The notes under the pieces are model-generated. The model was not told where the DNA came from. It saw nothing but the letters and a program-made list of their open reading frames with translations, and ran no database searches. Position numbers and translations under genes: made by a program. A stretch of DNA of 64,000 nt from Macrocybe gigantea. Its lineage: Eukaryota; Basidiomycota; Agaricomycetes; Agaricales; Callistosporiaceae. The stretch is from assembly GCA_011319805.1 (NCBI GenBank), contig SJRY01000324.1:1-64000 (forward strand), written 5' to 3'. Shown in pieces: positions 10,229 to 20,984 of the stretch (position 1 is the first letter of the stretch; the number at the start of each line of letters is the position of its first letter).

Positions 10229-11146
10229 TTCCGAGACAATCATTCCAAGATATTCTACTTCCAGCTGATGAAACGAACACTTCTCAGGTTTTAGGTGAAG
10301 CTTGTTGTTTTTTAGCTTTTCTAATACACATTGAATGAGTTGTATGTGTTCATTCAAATCTTTATTGAAGATGAGAATGTCATCCATATAGATAACTATG
10401 TGTCCCTGATCAATTTCGTCTTTAAAGATCGTGTTCATCATTGTTTGGAAAGTGGCCAGTGAATTTGTCAGTCCGAAGAACATGACCAAGGGTTCGAACA
10501 TTCCCTGGTTTGTCCAAAATGCAGCTTTCCATTCATTGCCTTCTTTCATGTGGACGTTATTGTATCCCCATTGCATGTCAAGTTTCATAAAGAACTTTGC
10601 CCCCTTTAGTTTATCGATCAACTCCTGGATCAGGAGGAGTGGGTACTTGTTCTTTATCGTCATGTCATTTAACTTCTGATAATCCTGTACAGGTCATAGG
10701 GATCCATCCTTCTTTTTTACGAAGAAGAAAGGTGAGGCCATTGGCAACTTTGATGGTCAGATTCGTATGGTGTTTAGATTTTCATCTAAAAAGGTGTCCA
10801 ACTGTTTCTGTTCATCCAGTGTTAGGGGATAGACCTTGCAGTCCTGGAGTTTAGCTTCTTGGATGAGTTCGATTGCATGGTCCCAAGGTCGTCATGGTGG
10901 TAGTTCATCGAATGACTCTTTTCCGAACACTGAATCCTTGAAACAGTGGTATTCTTCTGGTATGATTTCTTCAAAGGTTTTAGCCTTTGTCGCTTTTGCT
11001 ATCACTTCTGCTAGTTTGGAAGCCATCATTTGGAAAGCCCTGAGATGGAACTCTTGGCTCATATCAATCATCAAGAGTTTCTCTCCATGTTCGAAGTCTA
11101 CCTCATTTGTCTTGATAGAGGTGTCATCATCTTTGGGGTTTCCTAT
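10229..11146 (-). pseudogene. pol: GYP2a reverse transcriptase, N-terminal two-thirds
   Basis: Minus-strand RT with MTIKNKYPLL, FMKLDMQWGYNNV, FGLTNSLATFQTMMN and catalytic YMDD (10390-10379). It runs to LGMIVSENG and stops exactly at the GYP3 LTR. The next residues (IKMDPIKVEG) are found on the plus strand at 28414. Upstream (11146-10700) the frame has stops and a shift between the protease end and RT motif 1. The split results from GYP3 insertion followed by an inversion. Confidence 0.85.
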
Positions 11147-11614
11147 TCAGACAATCCATTGGCACTCTTCAGGGCATCGATCAAAAGTGATCTTCTCTGT
11201 TTTCCAATTGATCCGAGGGTTGTGATATTTAACCCATTCATAACCGATAAAGATCTGGCCCTTTCCAAGTTCAGTAACTGAGAAGACCATTCGCTCGACA
11301 TAATCTTGGATCTGGACTCTTAGTTTGACATATTCGCATATGTCTCCTGCTGCGTTACAGGTTCCGTCTGCATTATGGACTGGAATAGGAATCAGATATC
11401 TTTTTATATTGATTTCCTTTTCTTTAACAAACTTCCGGTCTATGCAGGATCCAGTGCATCCTGTATTGAGTAAGGCCTTCACGCTATATGTCTGTCCAGT
11501 GTCCAGAGTCATGATTGTCAAAGGTACATCCATCTGGTTTCCATTGCCGCCTCTAACAAATCGTGGTTTTTGTCTGAGGTTGAGCAACATGTGAAGTGCA
11601 TCGTGGTCATTCAT
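11147..11614 (-). pseudogene. GYP2a protease, active-site Asp replaced
   Basis: A retropepsin-like domain on the minus strand reads VKALLNTGCTGSCID, where the family has LLDTGCTGS. The catalytic Asp codon has become AAT (11467-11465), a G to A change, so this protease would be dead. The C-terminal half (FIGYEWVKYHNPRINW) is the usual link toward RT. Confidence 0.7.
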
Positions 11615-11916
11615 TTGATTGATCTCACGAAGCTTTTCCAGTGAGATGTCCTTCTGTCACAATTGATCTGTCCATGCCTTAAGGATTGAGTATGCTTTAG
11701 ACTCATCCTGCTGATAGATTTGTTGAGCTACCCAGGATAGGGTATATCCTTTTATGAGACCGAACTCTCATGCACCTTCTCGTTCAAAGTATTCTTTAAG
11801 ATCAGAAATATCTCTTATATTAATACTTGATGATACATAGTCAGCTGGCAAAGTGGTGCTTCTTCCCAGCTCTATTGAAAACCCTGTTTCAGCTCTTCAA
11901 TCTTAGTAGTGGCAGC

Positions 11917-12236
11917 TGTTACAGACGCCGCCCAAAGGACTATTCATTTTCTTATCTTATCTTTCCCACATCCCTTATCTCCCCCATCATGCTGCGCAGC
12001 GCGCAGCCATCGAGTCATCTCACTTCCCTAGTCATCCTGAGTCATCTCCTTCCAGTCTTACTCATCCGCAGTCCACAGCATTGCGCAGCCCATGGTCCAT
12101 GCTCGAGTACTGTAGTGTATATAAGGACTCCCAGATGTACCAGTAACGCTAGGCTTAATATTCCTTTTGCCATCATCTCAAGACCACTCTCGCACTTAGT
12201 CTGCCCGAGTCCTTCTGAGATTCGTCTAGCCTAACA
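11917..12236 (+). repeat. GYP4a 5' LTR
   Basis: TGTTACAGACG...CTAACA, 320 bp. TATA box TATATAA at 12118-12124. The predicted RNA start is AGGCTTAATAT at 12151-12161, 33 nt downstream. Confidence 0.95.
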
Positions 12237-12238
12237 AG

Positions 12239-12249
12239 ATATTAAGCCT
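12239..12249 (+). promoter_or_regulatory. GYP4a self-priming primer-binding site
   Basis: ATATTAAGCCT begins 2 nt after the 5' LTR and is the exact reverse complement of 12151-12161 (AGGCTTAATAT), the predicted first 11 nt of the element RNA. No match to a tRNA 3' end (TGG...) is visible here. The same pair exists in GYP4b. Confidence 0.75.
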
Positions 12250-12302
12250 CGTCGAGACTCGCTCAGACTCACACACACACCACGTCACGCTTTATCAAAG
12301 AC

Positions 12303-12897
12303 TTGATCAACATTCGACGACAAGCGGTCGCCGACCCAGCGAGCACTAGCACGAGCGACGAGAGCACTTGGCTCAGAGAAGTAGACCAGACATTGCAGTC
12401 CACGCCATTCGCAGAGACAGTCCACGCCATCCGCAGAGACACTAGCAATCCAAACAAACGAAAGAGAGAGCGCACGCCTACACCAAGTAGCGACGACGAA
12501 GAACAGGCATTTCTGAGAGAGTTTGCCTTCACCACCACAGACGAGCCCGCTGAGATCCTCAGCGAAGGAGCAGCACAACTCATTGCAGAACTTTCCTAGA
12601 AGGAGAATACGGGATAAGCCCAGAAGAGCTGTGGTCAGACCAGAATCTTCTTGCCGAAGAAAGGACGAACCCATCCGCAAGAAAACGAGAGAAGAACGAA
12701 CACAAGCCCGAGATTTTAGGCGACAACAGATCGAGAACTATAATCGCCGAACACAGGAGGAAGACATACTGATACAGAGAGGGCACACGCACAGAGCATA
12801 CGACAGAACCAACGAGAACGACACCAGAGTCAAGGACACACAGGAACGAAACCACCGAATCCCTTCAGAGGACCAATCCGCCGAAGCACTGCATAAG
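12303..12897 (+). pseudogene. GYP4a ORF0: charged leader protein before gag
   Basis: An open frame with no recognised domain: Ser/Thr-rich start, KRKRER basic patch, acidic middle and Arg/Gln-rich tail. The GYP4b copy (31639-32235) is continuous over 198 codons. Here small indels near 12596 and 12660 break it. It ends in TAA and the gag frame follows. No in-frame ATG is present at its 5' end in either copy, so how it would be started is unclear. Confidence 0.5.
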
Positions 12898-12914
12898 GAG
12901 AGAATCGCACCACC

Positions 12915-14055
12915 GTGGCGAAAGTAAGCAACAGCGACTGGGACGAATACTATCGGTGGAGGGAGCGAAAAGGACTACCAAAGACAACCGGACCAACCGC
13001 CGCAGAGTGGGCCGATTTTGAACAAGCTTGTAGAATCGCAGGAGTCGACCTAGACTACTGGAAAGAACAGAGAGAGGAGCGAAGACAGAAACAGCTCCAA
13101 GAACAGCAAGCCCAAGTACAAGCACAGCAGACCCAAGAACAACAGATCCAGGAACAGGAAGACCAAGACCAAGAGAACGACGAAGAAAACCCCCAAAGGA
13201 TGACGACAGAATACAAGGGAATCATCGCCGACCCGAAATCCTTTACAGGAGATCGAACGTCCTTCGATATTTGGTGGAGAAAGATGAAACTCTACATAAC
13301 CGCACATGGGACCTCACGGATACACAGAAGATTGGAGCGGTCCTGTCTAGAATGACCGACGGACCCGGAGCCCACTGGGCATCAAAGAAGATCGACACCA
13401 CTACCAACCAAAGCACATGGGCCGACTTCATAACCGAGATAGAGACACGATTCAGCAACGTCATGTCGCCATCACAAGCAGGAAGCAAACTATTCAACAT
13501 CAGACAGGGAAACCGACCCATCGACGAATTTCTGGATGAATTCGTAGACCTCGCAGGGAAAGCAGGAATGACAGGAACAGCCCCTCGTTTCCTACTCGAG
13601 AAGAGCTTAAACCGAAGGACAGCAGAAGCCGTACACTCAATCTCCACACTTCCAACAGATGGAGATGAATATATCAAGACAGTTCGAGCAATTGGACGAA
13701 ACATCGATGAACACAGAAATGTGATGAGAGGAGAATTCACAAGCAATCAGCGCAAGGCCGGAAATCCAAGCCGAGGAGCAGGACAGGCCATGGAAGTCGA
13801 CAAAGTACGAAGCAACAACTGCTTCAACTGCAATAAACCAGGACACATTCACGAAACTGCCCGGAACCACGAAAAGGAGCAGCAAATGTCACATGTTTCA
13901 ACTGTGGCTTAAAGGGACACTATGCACGAAACTGCAAGAAGAAGAAGAAAGGAAAATCCCGGGTCAGAGAAGTGAAAGAAGAAGAAGGAGAGGACGAAGA
14001 AGACAAGGATGAAGAAAGCTCTGACAAAGAGGGTTTTGCCGAAGGGTCCGACTAG
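12915..14055 (+). pseudogene. gag: GYP4a gag
   Basis: It begins with VAKVSNSDWDEYYRW at a GTG in good context, then a Gln-rich stretch (about 13090-13165), then the capsid domain. The first in-frame ATG is 13201. A 1-nt loss near 13309 relative to GYP4b shifts the frame. The first CCHC knuckle (CFNCNKPGH) is damaged by a 1-nt loss near 13855 and the second ([14 protein letters not shown]) follows. A Lys/Glu-rich tail ends at TAG 14053-14055. Confidence 0.8.
14031..14037 (+). promoter_or_regulatory. GYP4a gag-pol -1 frameshift heptamer
   Basis: G GGT TTT in the gag frame fits X-XXY-YYZ, 16 nt before the gag stop. The pol frame is the -1 frame and is open across this point. The same site is at 33372-33378 in GYP4b. 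Confidence 0.55.
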
Positions 14056-17000
14056 GAGGTGCTAAATCGCGACCCATACAACTGAAACAGACTCGCTTCG
14101 ATACCGGATGTAGATCATCCCATACTCTGAAATACACCATTCCTGCCAAGCGATCTGAAGCACCAAGAAAAACCATCCAAGGGGACAAACCACCAAAGAG
14201 GAAAGAGCTCGCAGTACCAGCGAGGATACGAACCGAAAAGGAATCACAACGATAACACCAGAAGTTGATAGCGGAGCGGATAGGACCTGCATCAACACCG
14301 CGATAGTAGCAAAAACGGACTGAAGACACGACGAATCAAGAAATTCCCATCATAAATGCAGACGGATCACCCAATCGTCAGAAAACAGCAGACCGAGTAG
14401 CGGAGGTCCACATCGACATTAAAGGACACAAGGAGCATATGGAAGCCATCGTACTCGATATCGGAAAAACCGACATGCTACTAGGACATGACTGGCTTGT
14501 CTACCACAACCCAACAATCAAATGGAGGACAGGAGAGATTGTCTTCGACAGATGCCCCAAAACGTGCAAAATAAACCACCAGACGATCAAGATACAGAAG
14601 GTGGCTGAACCAGCGAAAACCACAGCCAGCGACAAGACAGGAACCCAGATACCCCCATATCTGATCAGATTCAAACACCTCTTCAAGGAGAAGAACTTTG
14701 ATCGCTTACCAGACCACAAAGAATGGGACCATGAAATAAACTTAACGAAGGATGCACCCAAAACGATACCGAGCAAGGTCTACCCGATGACACAGAAAGA
14801 GCTAGAGGAACTAGATGCCTTCGTCGAAGAAGGATTACGAACAGGAAAAATACGCCCATCGAAATCACCTTACGCAGCACCCTGCTTCTTTCGCAATAAG
14901 AAGGATGGAAGCAAGCGACTCATCCAAGACTACCGGGAAATAAACAAATATATGGTCAAGGACAAGTTTCCACTACCACGCATCAGCGAGCTCCTCGACG
15001 TACTACAAGGAGCAAAGTACTTTAGCAAGATCGATATTATCTGGGGGTACAATAACGTGCGCATCCGGAAAGGGGACGAATGGAAGGCAGCCTTCCTAAC
15101 AGCAAGAGGACTCTTCGAACCGACAGTCATGTATTTTGGGCAGTGCAACGCACCAGGCACTTTTAGCCGAATGATGGCAGCCTCTTCCAAGACCAAATAC
15201 GAAGAAGAGTGTGCATAATCTATATGGATGACATTATAATCATCGGACGAACACGAGAGGAACTCCAAAAGAACACCATAGAAGTCATGGAAATACTGAA
15301 CAAGAACGACCTATTCATCAAAGGACCGAAATGCGTCTGGGAATCATCGAAAGTCCCAGTACTAGGATACATCGTAGGAGAAGGGAAGGTAGAAATGGAA
15401 CCAGAAAAGATCACAGCCGTACAATCCTGGCCAACCCCAAAGACGAAGAAAGAACTACAAAAGTTCTTGGGATTCACGAACTTTTACCGACGATTCATCA
15501 AGGGATATGCAAAGGTCGCTAAACCCCTGACGGAGTTGACTGGAAACAAAACATTCCAGTGGACAGACAAGCAACAAGGCGCTTTCAAAGAACTGATCCA
15601 ACATATAACCTCAGCACCCATTCTAGCACTACCACAGACAGAAGGAAAATTCCGAGTCGAAACGGACGCCTCAGGATATGCCATTGGAGCGGTACTATCA
15701 CAACAGCAGAAAGGACTATAGCATCCGATTGCATTCATTTCGAGATGCATGACCCCAGCAGAGCAAAACTACGAAATCTACGACAAGGAACTTCTTGCGA
15801 TAATGGTCGCACTAAAGACATGGAGACAATACCTCCTCGAAGCTCGAGAGAAGTTCGAAATATTGACGGATCACAAGAACCTATCATACTTCCGAAAGCC
15901 GCAGCGACTCAATTCGAGACAGATTGGCTGGTACCTGAAATTACAGGAATACGACTACGAACTACGACACGTACCAGGAAAGGCGAATGGAAAAGCGGAT
16001 GTCCTGTCACGAATGGCAGGATATGAAGAAAACCTAGCAGAGAAGGACGACATACAAATGATCAAAGAAGCAGCATTCATTCGACATCTGGAAGAGAATA
16101 ATGAACGAGACTTCGAATTTATGATGTTCAGGACGAACACCCACAGAAAGAAGAAGCAGAAAATAACGAAACAATACAAACAAGAGGAATCACGATGATC
16201 GAATCCTCAAGGATAGAACAAATTCGACAATGCGCACGAAGGGAAACGATCGTAACAACAGGACTGAAGGAAAAACCACACTGGTTCACAGAAGACGACC
16301 ACATCGTATATGTAGGAGGGAAAATCTATGTTCCTCCAGACAACAAACTGAAGGAAAACATCATGTTTGAACACCACGACACACCCATCGGAGGACACCC
16401 AGGGCAATACCGCATGCACGAGCTCATAAGCCGCACCTATTGGTGGCCATCAATGCTGACAGACATCAAGAAGTATGTCAATGGATGCGAAACATGTCAG
16501 CGAAACAAAATCATCCGACAAAAGAAACACGCACCCCTGCACCCGCACGAAGTCCCACAACAACCATGGGAAGATATCGGAGTAGATCTCATAGGACCGC
16601 TACCCAGCTCGAACGGCTTTAACGCCATCGCCGCAGTCACAGACCGCCTGACCAAGATGATCCACCTAGTTCCCACAAAGACCGAACTCACAGCAGAGGG
16701 TCTCGCACGACTATACCGAGACAACGTGTGGCGGCTTCATGGAATTCCACGAAAGATCATCAGTGATCGAGGACCCCAGTTCGCAGCACGATTCATGACA
16801 GCACTTCTAAAATTACTCGGAACAAAGCAAAACCTATCAACGGCCTATCACCCACAGACAGATGGACAGGCGGAGCGATCCCACCAAGAAACGGAAGCCT
16901 TCCTCAGAAGCTTCACAAACAACCTACAGGACGATTGGGCAGAATGGATAGCAATTGCAGAGTACCAATACAATGACAAAGCACACCAGGGAACGAAGGA

Positions 17001-17675
17001 GACACCATTCTACCTCAACTATGGAATGCACCCCTGGAAGGGAGAGCCGCAGATGACAGAAGGGAATAACCCCGCAGCAAAAGACTTCGTCAAAAGAATG
17101 AGCCAAATACGAAAGGAAGCAAATGCCGCGCTGCAATATGCACAAACATGAGCCAAAGACAATTACGACGTGAGACGAAAACCTGCCCGGGAATACAAGA
17201 AAGGAGATAGAGTATGGCTAGAAGCCACCAATATCACAGTCAACGACCATCAAAGAAGTTATCGGCACTCCGATACGGACCGTTCAAGGTGGTTGAAAAG
17301 AAAGGAGCCTCGGCATATCGCCTGGAACTCCCAGCATCATGGCAGCTGATACACCCCGTGTTCAATGAAACACTGCTCACGCCTTACAAAGGACCCCGTT
17401 TCAAGATACAAGAGCGACCATCACCACCACCCCCTGAAATCATAAATGATGAAGAAGAGTACGAGATAGAAGAGATCCTAAAAAGGAAGAAACAAGGGAA
17501 GGGGACATTATTCCTGGTCAAATGGAAAGGATACGGACACGAAGAGAACACATGGATCAAAGAGAAGGAGCTGGGGAATGCGCAGCAAGCTCTAGACCAC
17601 TTCCTAAAGAAGACTGCGAACCAGGATAAAAGGATCACGACAAGAGGGAAGAAGACCAAAAATCGCACTTCATGA
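14056..17675 (+). pseudogene. pol: GYP4a pol: protease, RT, RNase H, integrase, chromodomain
   Basis: Protease active site VDSGADRTC is near 14250. RT has KYFSKIDIIWGYNNVRI and YMDD at 15221-15232. RNase H has VETDASGYAIGAVLS, then EILTDHKNL. The integrase has a zinc domain (HHDTPIGGH... CETCQRNK, about 16375-16510), first Asp in GVDLIGPL, second in IISDRGPQ and Glu in QTDGQAERSH. The tail has a GPY/F module and a chromodomain (EYEIEEIL... LFLVKWKGYG... ENTW, about 17455-17560), which in chromoviruses reads histone marks to direct integration. Damage: three 1-nt losses around 14230-14350, a 1-nt loss near 15185, TAG at about 15719 (TGG in GYP4b), TGA at 17149-17151 (CGA in GYP4b), and a loss near 17245. 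Confidence 0.9.
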
Positions 17676-18070
17676 CCACCAACGCCCCCATCAGCATCGA
17701 CAGCAGCAAGGGCAGCCGCGCACCTACCCCCAACCGCCCAAGCGACCTCGAGAATCTGGCAAGGATTCTCAATGCTAGCGACTACATGGACCCCCTCGCC
17801 ATCACACTCGGCGCATATATGTGCTATGTTATGACCGTCCGCACGCACCTCTGGACCGGGAGAACCCCTGATGGGACCGGCCCCACTGCAGCTGAACGTA
17901 TCGCGCTTCGCGAAGCAATGGAAATGCTTTGCACAGAAAACCGGCGGCTTAAACTCCTCGCCACCACACTCCACCACATTCGCGCCTATAATGAAGAGCT
18001 CATTCATACATGGGCCCCGCGTGCCGCGACCGCCTGGGAGACCAATACTGGGTGGGGACAGCTGGACTAA
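17672..18070 (+). CDS. GYP4a ORF3, accessory protein of unknown function
   Basis: A 132-codon ORF whose ATG overlaps the pol stop (ATGA at 17672-17675), a layout that suits termination-reinitiation. It is intact, unlike pol. The GYP4b copy differs at three residues (K/E, R/H, D/N) and is also intact. The N-terminal 20 residues are Ser/Pro-rich; the rest looks helical (two predicted helices around LENLARILNASDYMDP and ERIALREAMEMLCTENRR). I see no signal peptide or clear membrane span and do not recognise a domain. It ends 37 nt before the LTR. Confidence 0.7.
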   Translation: MTTNAPISIDSSKGSRAPTPNRPSDLENLARILNASDYMDPLAITLGAYMCYVMTVRTHLWTGRTPDGTGPTAAERIALREAMEMLCTENRRLKLLATTLHHIRAYNEELIHTWAPRAATAWETNTGWGQLD

Positions 18071-18094
18071 GGTTTTTCGCGAGGACGCGAATCT

Positions 18095-18107
18095 AAAGAG
18101 AGGGTGA
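18095..18107 (+). promoter_or_regulatory. GYP4a polypurine tract
   Basis: AAAGAGAGGGTGA directly precedes the 3' LTR start (TGTTACAG at 18108); same in GYP4b at 40556-40568. Confidence 0.6.
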
Positions 18108-18427
18108 TGTTACAGACGCCGCCCAAAGGACTATTCATTTTCTTATCTTATCTTTCCCACATCCCTTATCTCCCCCATCATGCTGCGCAGTGCGCAGCCA
18201 TCGAGTCATCTCACTTCCCTAGTCATCCTGAGTCATCTCCTTCCAGTCTTACTCATCCGCAGTCCACAGCATTGCGCAGCCCATGGTCCGTGCTCGAGTA
18301 CTGTAGTGTATATAAGGACTCCCAGATGTACCAGTAACGCTAGGCTTAATATTCCTTTTGCCATCATCTCAAGACCACTCTCGCACTTAGTCTGCCCGAG
18401 TCCTTCTGAGATTCATCTAGCCTAACA
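18108..18427 (+). repeat. GYP4a 3' LTR
   Basis: 320 bp, same ends as the 5' LTR. It differs from it by transitions at CpG or TpG/CpA sites (for example CAGCGCG versus CAGTGCG). TSD GCAGC follows. Confidence 0.95.
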
Positions 18428-18432
18428 GCAGC

Positions 18433-19791
18433 AGTCTCGTCCTGCATTTCTATGTTCTGTGTGACATATTTCAGTCAGGGGTTCATTGGGCAGTTATGTC
18501 TGATATGTCCCTTCTGTCTGCATCAGAAGCAGCATCCTTCGCATCTCATCTGGTTGACGTCTATGGCATTTGGGTCAGGCTATCCTTGAGCATTACCAGT
18601 TGCAAGTGCCGGAGTTTGCTCCTTAGGTGCCGTGGTTCCCTGTGCTGGTTTCTGTGTTTGCTTAGGAGCGAATTGCTCCTTCGCACTGAATTCTTTTTGG
18701 GCCTGGCGATATTGCCGGTCCAGTTCCATCATGCATTTGTACCACCAGTCAATGTCCTCCTCACGGATACCTCCTAGTTCAATAATGTGTCGTCCAAGCG
18801 CCTGCTCGAGTCCGTGTTTAAAGATATCGATGAGAGCGATATCATTGTATTCTGTTAAGGGAGCCCAGCTCCGGAATTTGACAATATAATCCTCGACTGG
18901 TCGTTGTCACTGCAACAGTTTCTTAATCTGGATGATCACATCATTCCTGGTCTCCGTGGTCATGAAGAATTCGCGGGCTTCTGCCTTAAAGTTCTTCCAG
19001 TCCTTGAATGGTGGAAGATGTCCAAGGGGGTCCATCCTGACTTCTGGAGTGTTAGCCATTGCCGGCATAACAATGCATCTATGTTCCCAATTGTCATAGG
19101 TGGAATGGTTTCCAAATTCCTGTCTACATCCATTCAATTCTGTCTTGAACTCGAGCCACTCTTGTAGCTTGGAGTCCGCCCAGTTCTGCGCACATTCAGC
19201 CTTGCCTCTCATAATCCATTGCAATGCATAGGTTATCATATCCCATTTGTTGGTGATTTCTTCTTTGTCAAAGTAGACTTCCATACATCGAAGCCAGCTT
19301 CTGATTAAACCGGGATCCCCTTTATATGGATCCGGCGGTTCTGATTTTGTTCTCTTGGGCTTCTTGCCCAAGTCCAGTTCTTCTTTGATCACATCAACTA
19401 AAGTCCGAGTCGCGTTCTGAACCTGTTCAGCCTGCTGAAGGTTGTTTCAGAGGGTGCCCTAGGCTAAGACAAGAGGGTTTGCAGCGAAGAGGGTAGTGAG
19501 GATAATTGTGATGAAAGTGAAGAGGGCGGTGATGAGCTCTATTATGGGTGTCGCTCAGGAGTTTCCCTTCTTCAGTGAAGTCGAGGGTAAAATTCAAGTT
19601 CTGGGGGTCTTCGTTGGGATAGTAGTTGGTCCAGTACTCGTACTCAACCTTGACTGTGCGGTTTCGAAGGTGAAGGTCTTTTTGGATGAGAGTGTATCCG
19701 ATGTGTCATTGGTAAAGAGGGTTGCAGTGGATTCTTGTGCAGAAGGAAGCGAGGTTGGAAACGGGGCTGTTTTGTGTGATAGAATAGTCAA
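18433..19791 (-). pseudogene. gag: GYP2a gag
   Basis: On the minus strand, a Gag N-terminal segment (19791-19594) is followed by a capsid frame (19392-18907: DPYKGDPGLIRSWLRCMEVY, then helical sequence). A CCHC knuckle near 18530-18490 has a TGA (18525-18523) between the first two Cys; GYP2b has CGA at that codon, so the stop is a C to T change. Continuity toward the protease is broken at 18428/11916 by GYP4a. This capsid would package GYP2 RNA; several stops make it non-functional. Confidence 0.75.
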
Positions 19792-20426
19792 TTAGTACCA
19801 TGCAGGCAGCGTGCGACTGTCGACTCCTGCTTTGGTTAGGTCCGGGAAAAGGCAGTAGGTGCCTGTTAAACTGCAGATGGGTCAGCTCGAATCCTCATTG
19901 CAATAGGAATGCCCCAAATGGCAGTCAAGGAAGGATTCTTTATCAGAAGTCCCAGCGGTCTGGCAACTCCTTTCTTGTTTCGGATCAATACACATTTCTG
20001 ACAATGATCTTCAAGGGCGTGTTTGAAAGGGTGGTCGAGGGGTGGGGACTATCCGCACATCCGAGTCCTCCTGTCTCTCTTGCTGAGGTATGTCCCAGGT
20101 CAACACACTACCTGGTCAAATGCACGGTGGGACTCTCTGAAGATTATCCCAGCACAGCCTTTTGATACTCGATTCAGACAGAGTCGGACTCAACATTACT
20201 CTTAGTCCTATCATACGTCCAAGTACTATGAGCAAAGACCTCTGATAGAGACTGAAATATAGGTTGGCACAGGGTGGGGAGTGGTGGTGGAAAGTAAAAA
20301 TGTTAGTTTGAGTGGGAGAGAAAGGTATGACAATGCAGCAGGTTCCTTTGGTTGCATGGCACTCAAGGCTGTCAGGCAATGAAGGAAGGGCAGCAGAGAG
20401 AGTAAGAGTAGTGAGGTGCGCAGGGG

Positions 20427-20439
20427 CCAGCTTCGAGCT
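20427..20439 (-). promoter_or_regulatory. GYP2a self-priming primer-binding site
   Basis: On the minus strand, AGCTCGAAGCTGG begins 2 nt inside the internal region. It is the exact 13-nt reverse complement of CCAGCTTCGAGCT at 20533-20521, which is the expected RNA start 30 nt below TATAAATACC (20563-20554). Confidence 0.6.
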
Positions 20440-20441
20440 TT

Positions 20442-20620
20442 TGCTATGCAAAACTAACTCTGCGCGCAAGTCACTCTAACTTAAGAGGAGAGGCGGGGAT
20501 AAGAATGCTAGTAATTAGCCAGCTCGAAGCTGGATTCTGCTATGTACAATTTAGGTATTTATACGTTACAACTCCCAAGCATGGACTATGACTATGCTAT
20601 CTTCATGTTACATGAAACCC
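20442..20620 (-). repeat. GYP2a 5' LTR, R-U5 end and core promoter (outer limit unresolved)
   Basis: On the minus strand: TATA box 20563-20554, presumed RNA start at 20533, and LTR end GCATAGCA at 20442. No second GYP2 LTR is present in the window for comparison, so the U3 start, somewhere right of 20620, cannot be placed. Confidence 0.45.
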
Positions 20621-20980
20621 TCAACCCTTGTCTGTCTGAGTAAGGATTTGACTGTGCTCCACATGTTATCCTGCAAGTGCTGCATAATAATCCTTTGCCC
20701 TGATCAGTGCTAATGCATCGTTGTCATAGGGTTTCCTTGAGTTGTTGCATTATGTCTTATTTGTTGCATTGTGGTTTGTATCACGTATTCGTCATGTGGC
20801 TTTTGAGTCACATGCCCGTCATCAAGATAACAATAAGTCCTGGAATCATAACAGTTCTTCAGGTGTTCATAATACTTTCAGACACTTCCAGCCTGTTTAG
20901 TCAATATATTTATATGAACCATACCTTAGCAAATTAATATTATGTTATGTATACCAATAAAAACCAACACCTCACATTAT
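20621..20980. other. AT-rich spacer, no gene seen
   Basis: No supported ORF or motif. It probably includes GYP2a U3 sequence next to the minisatellite. Confidence 0.4.
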
Positions 20981-20984
20981 ATAT

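Larger units (their letters stand above)
11917..18427 (+). mobile_element. GYP4a: full-length chromovirus (Ty3/gypsy), 6,511 bp
   Basis: Both 320-bp LTRs are present (11917-12236 and 18108-18427), flanked by the 5-bp TSD GCAGC (11912-11916 and 18428-18432). Internal order: ORF0, gag, protease, RT, RNase H, integrase with chromodomain, ORF3, polypurine tract. The insertion splits the GYP2a gag region. An uninterrupted version of the same target lies at 47217-47250 in GYP2b. The two LTRs differ at three sites I could see, all CpG-type transitions, so the insertion is fairly young. Frameshifts are present in ORF0, gag, near 15185 and in the integrase tail. Confidence 0.95.

Noticed and set aside
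12001..12230. Open frames in the GYP4 LTR that recur at every LTR copy
   Set aside because: They repeat because the LTR repeats; no codon signal or domain, and they overlap the TATA box and RNA start.
12237..12260. tRNA primer-binding site after the GYP4 LTR
   Set aside because: No TGG-starting match to a tRNA 3' end. The self-complementary 11-mer explains the site better.
17384..18007. 207-codon minus-strand frame opposite the GYP4 chromodomain and ORF3
   Set aside because: It recurs in every copy only because the element recurs. Its Ser/Cys/Phe-rich composition is what a complement of Glu/Lys-rich coding gives, and there is no promoter or intron evidence as in GYP1.
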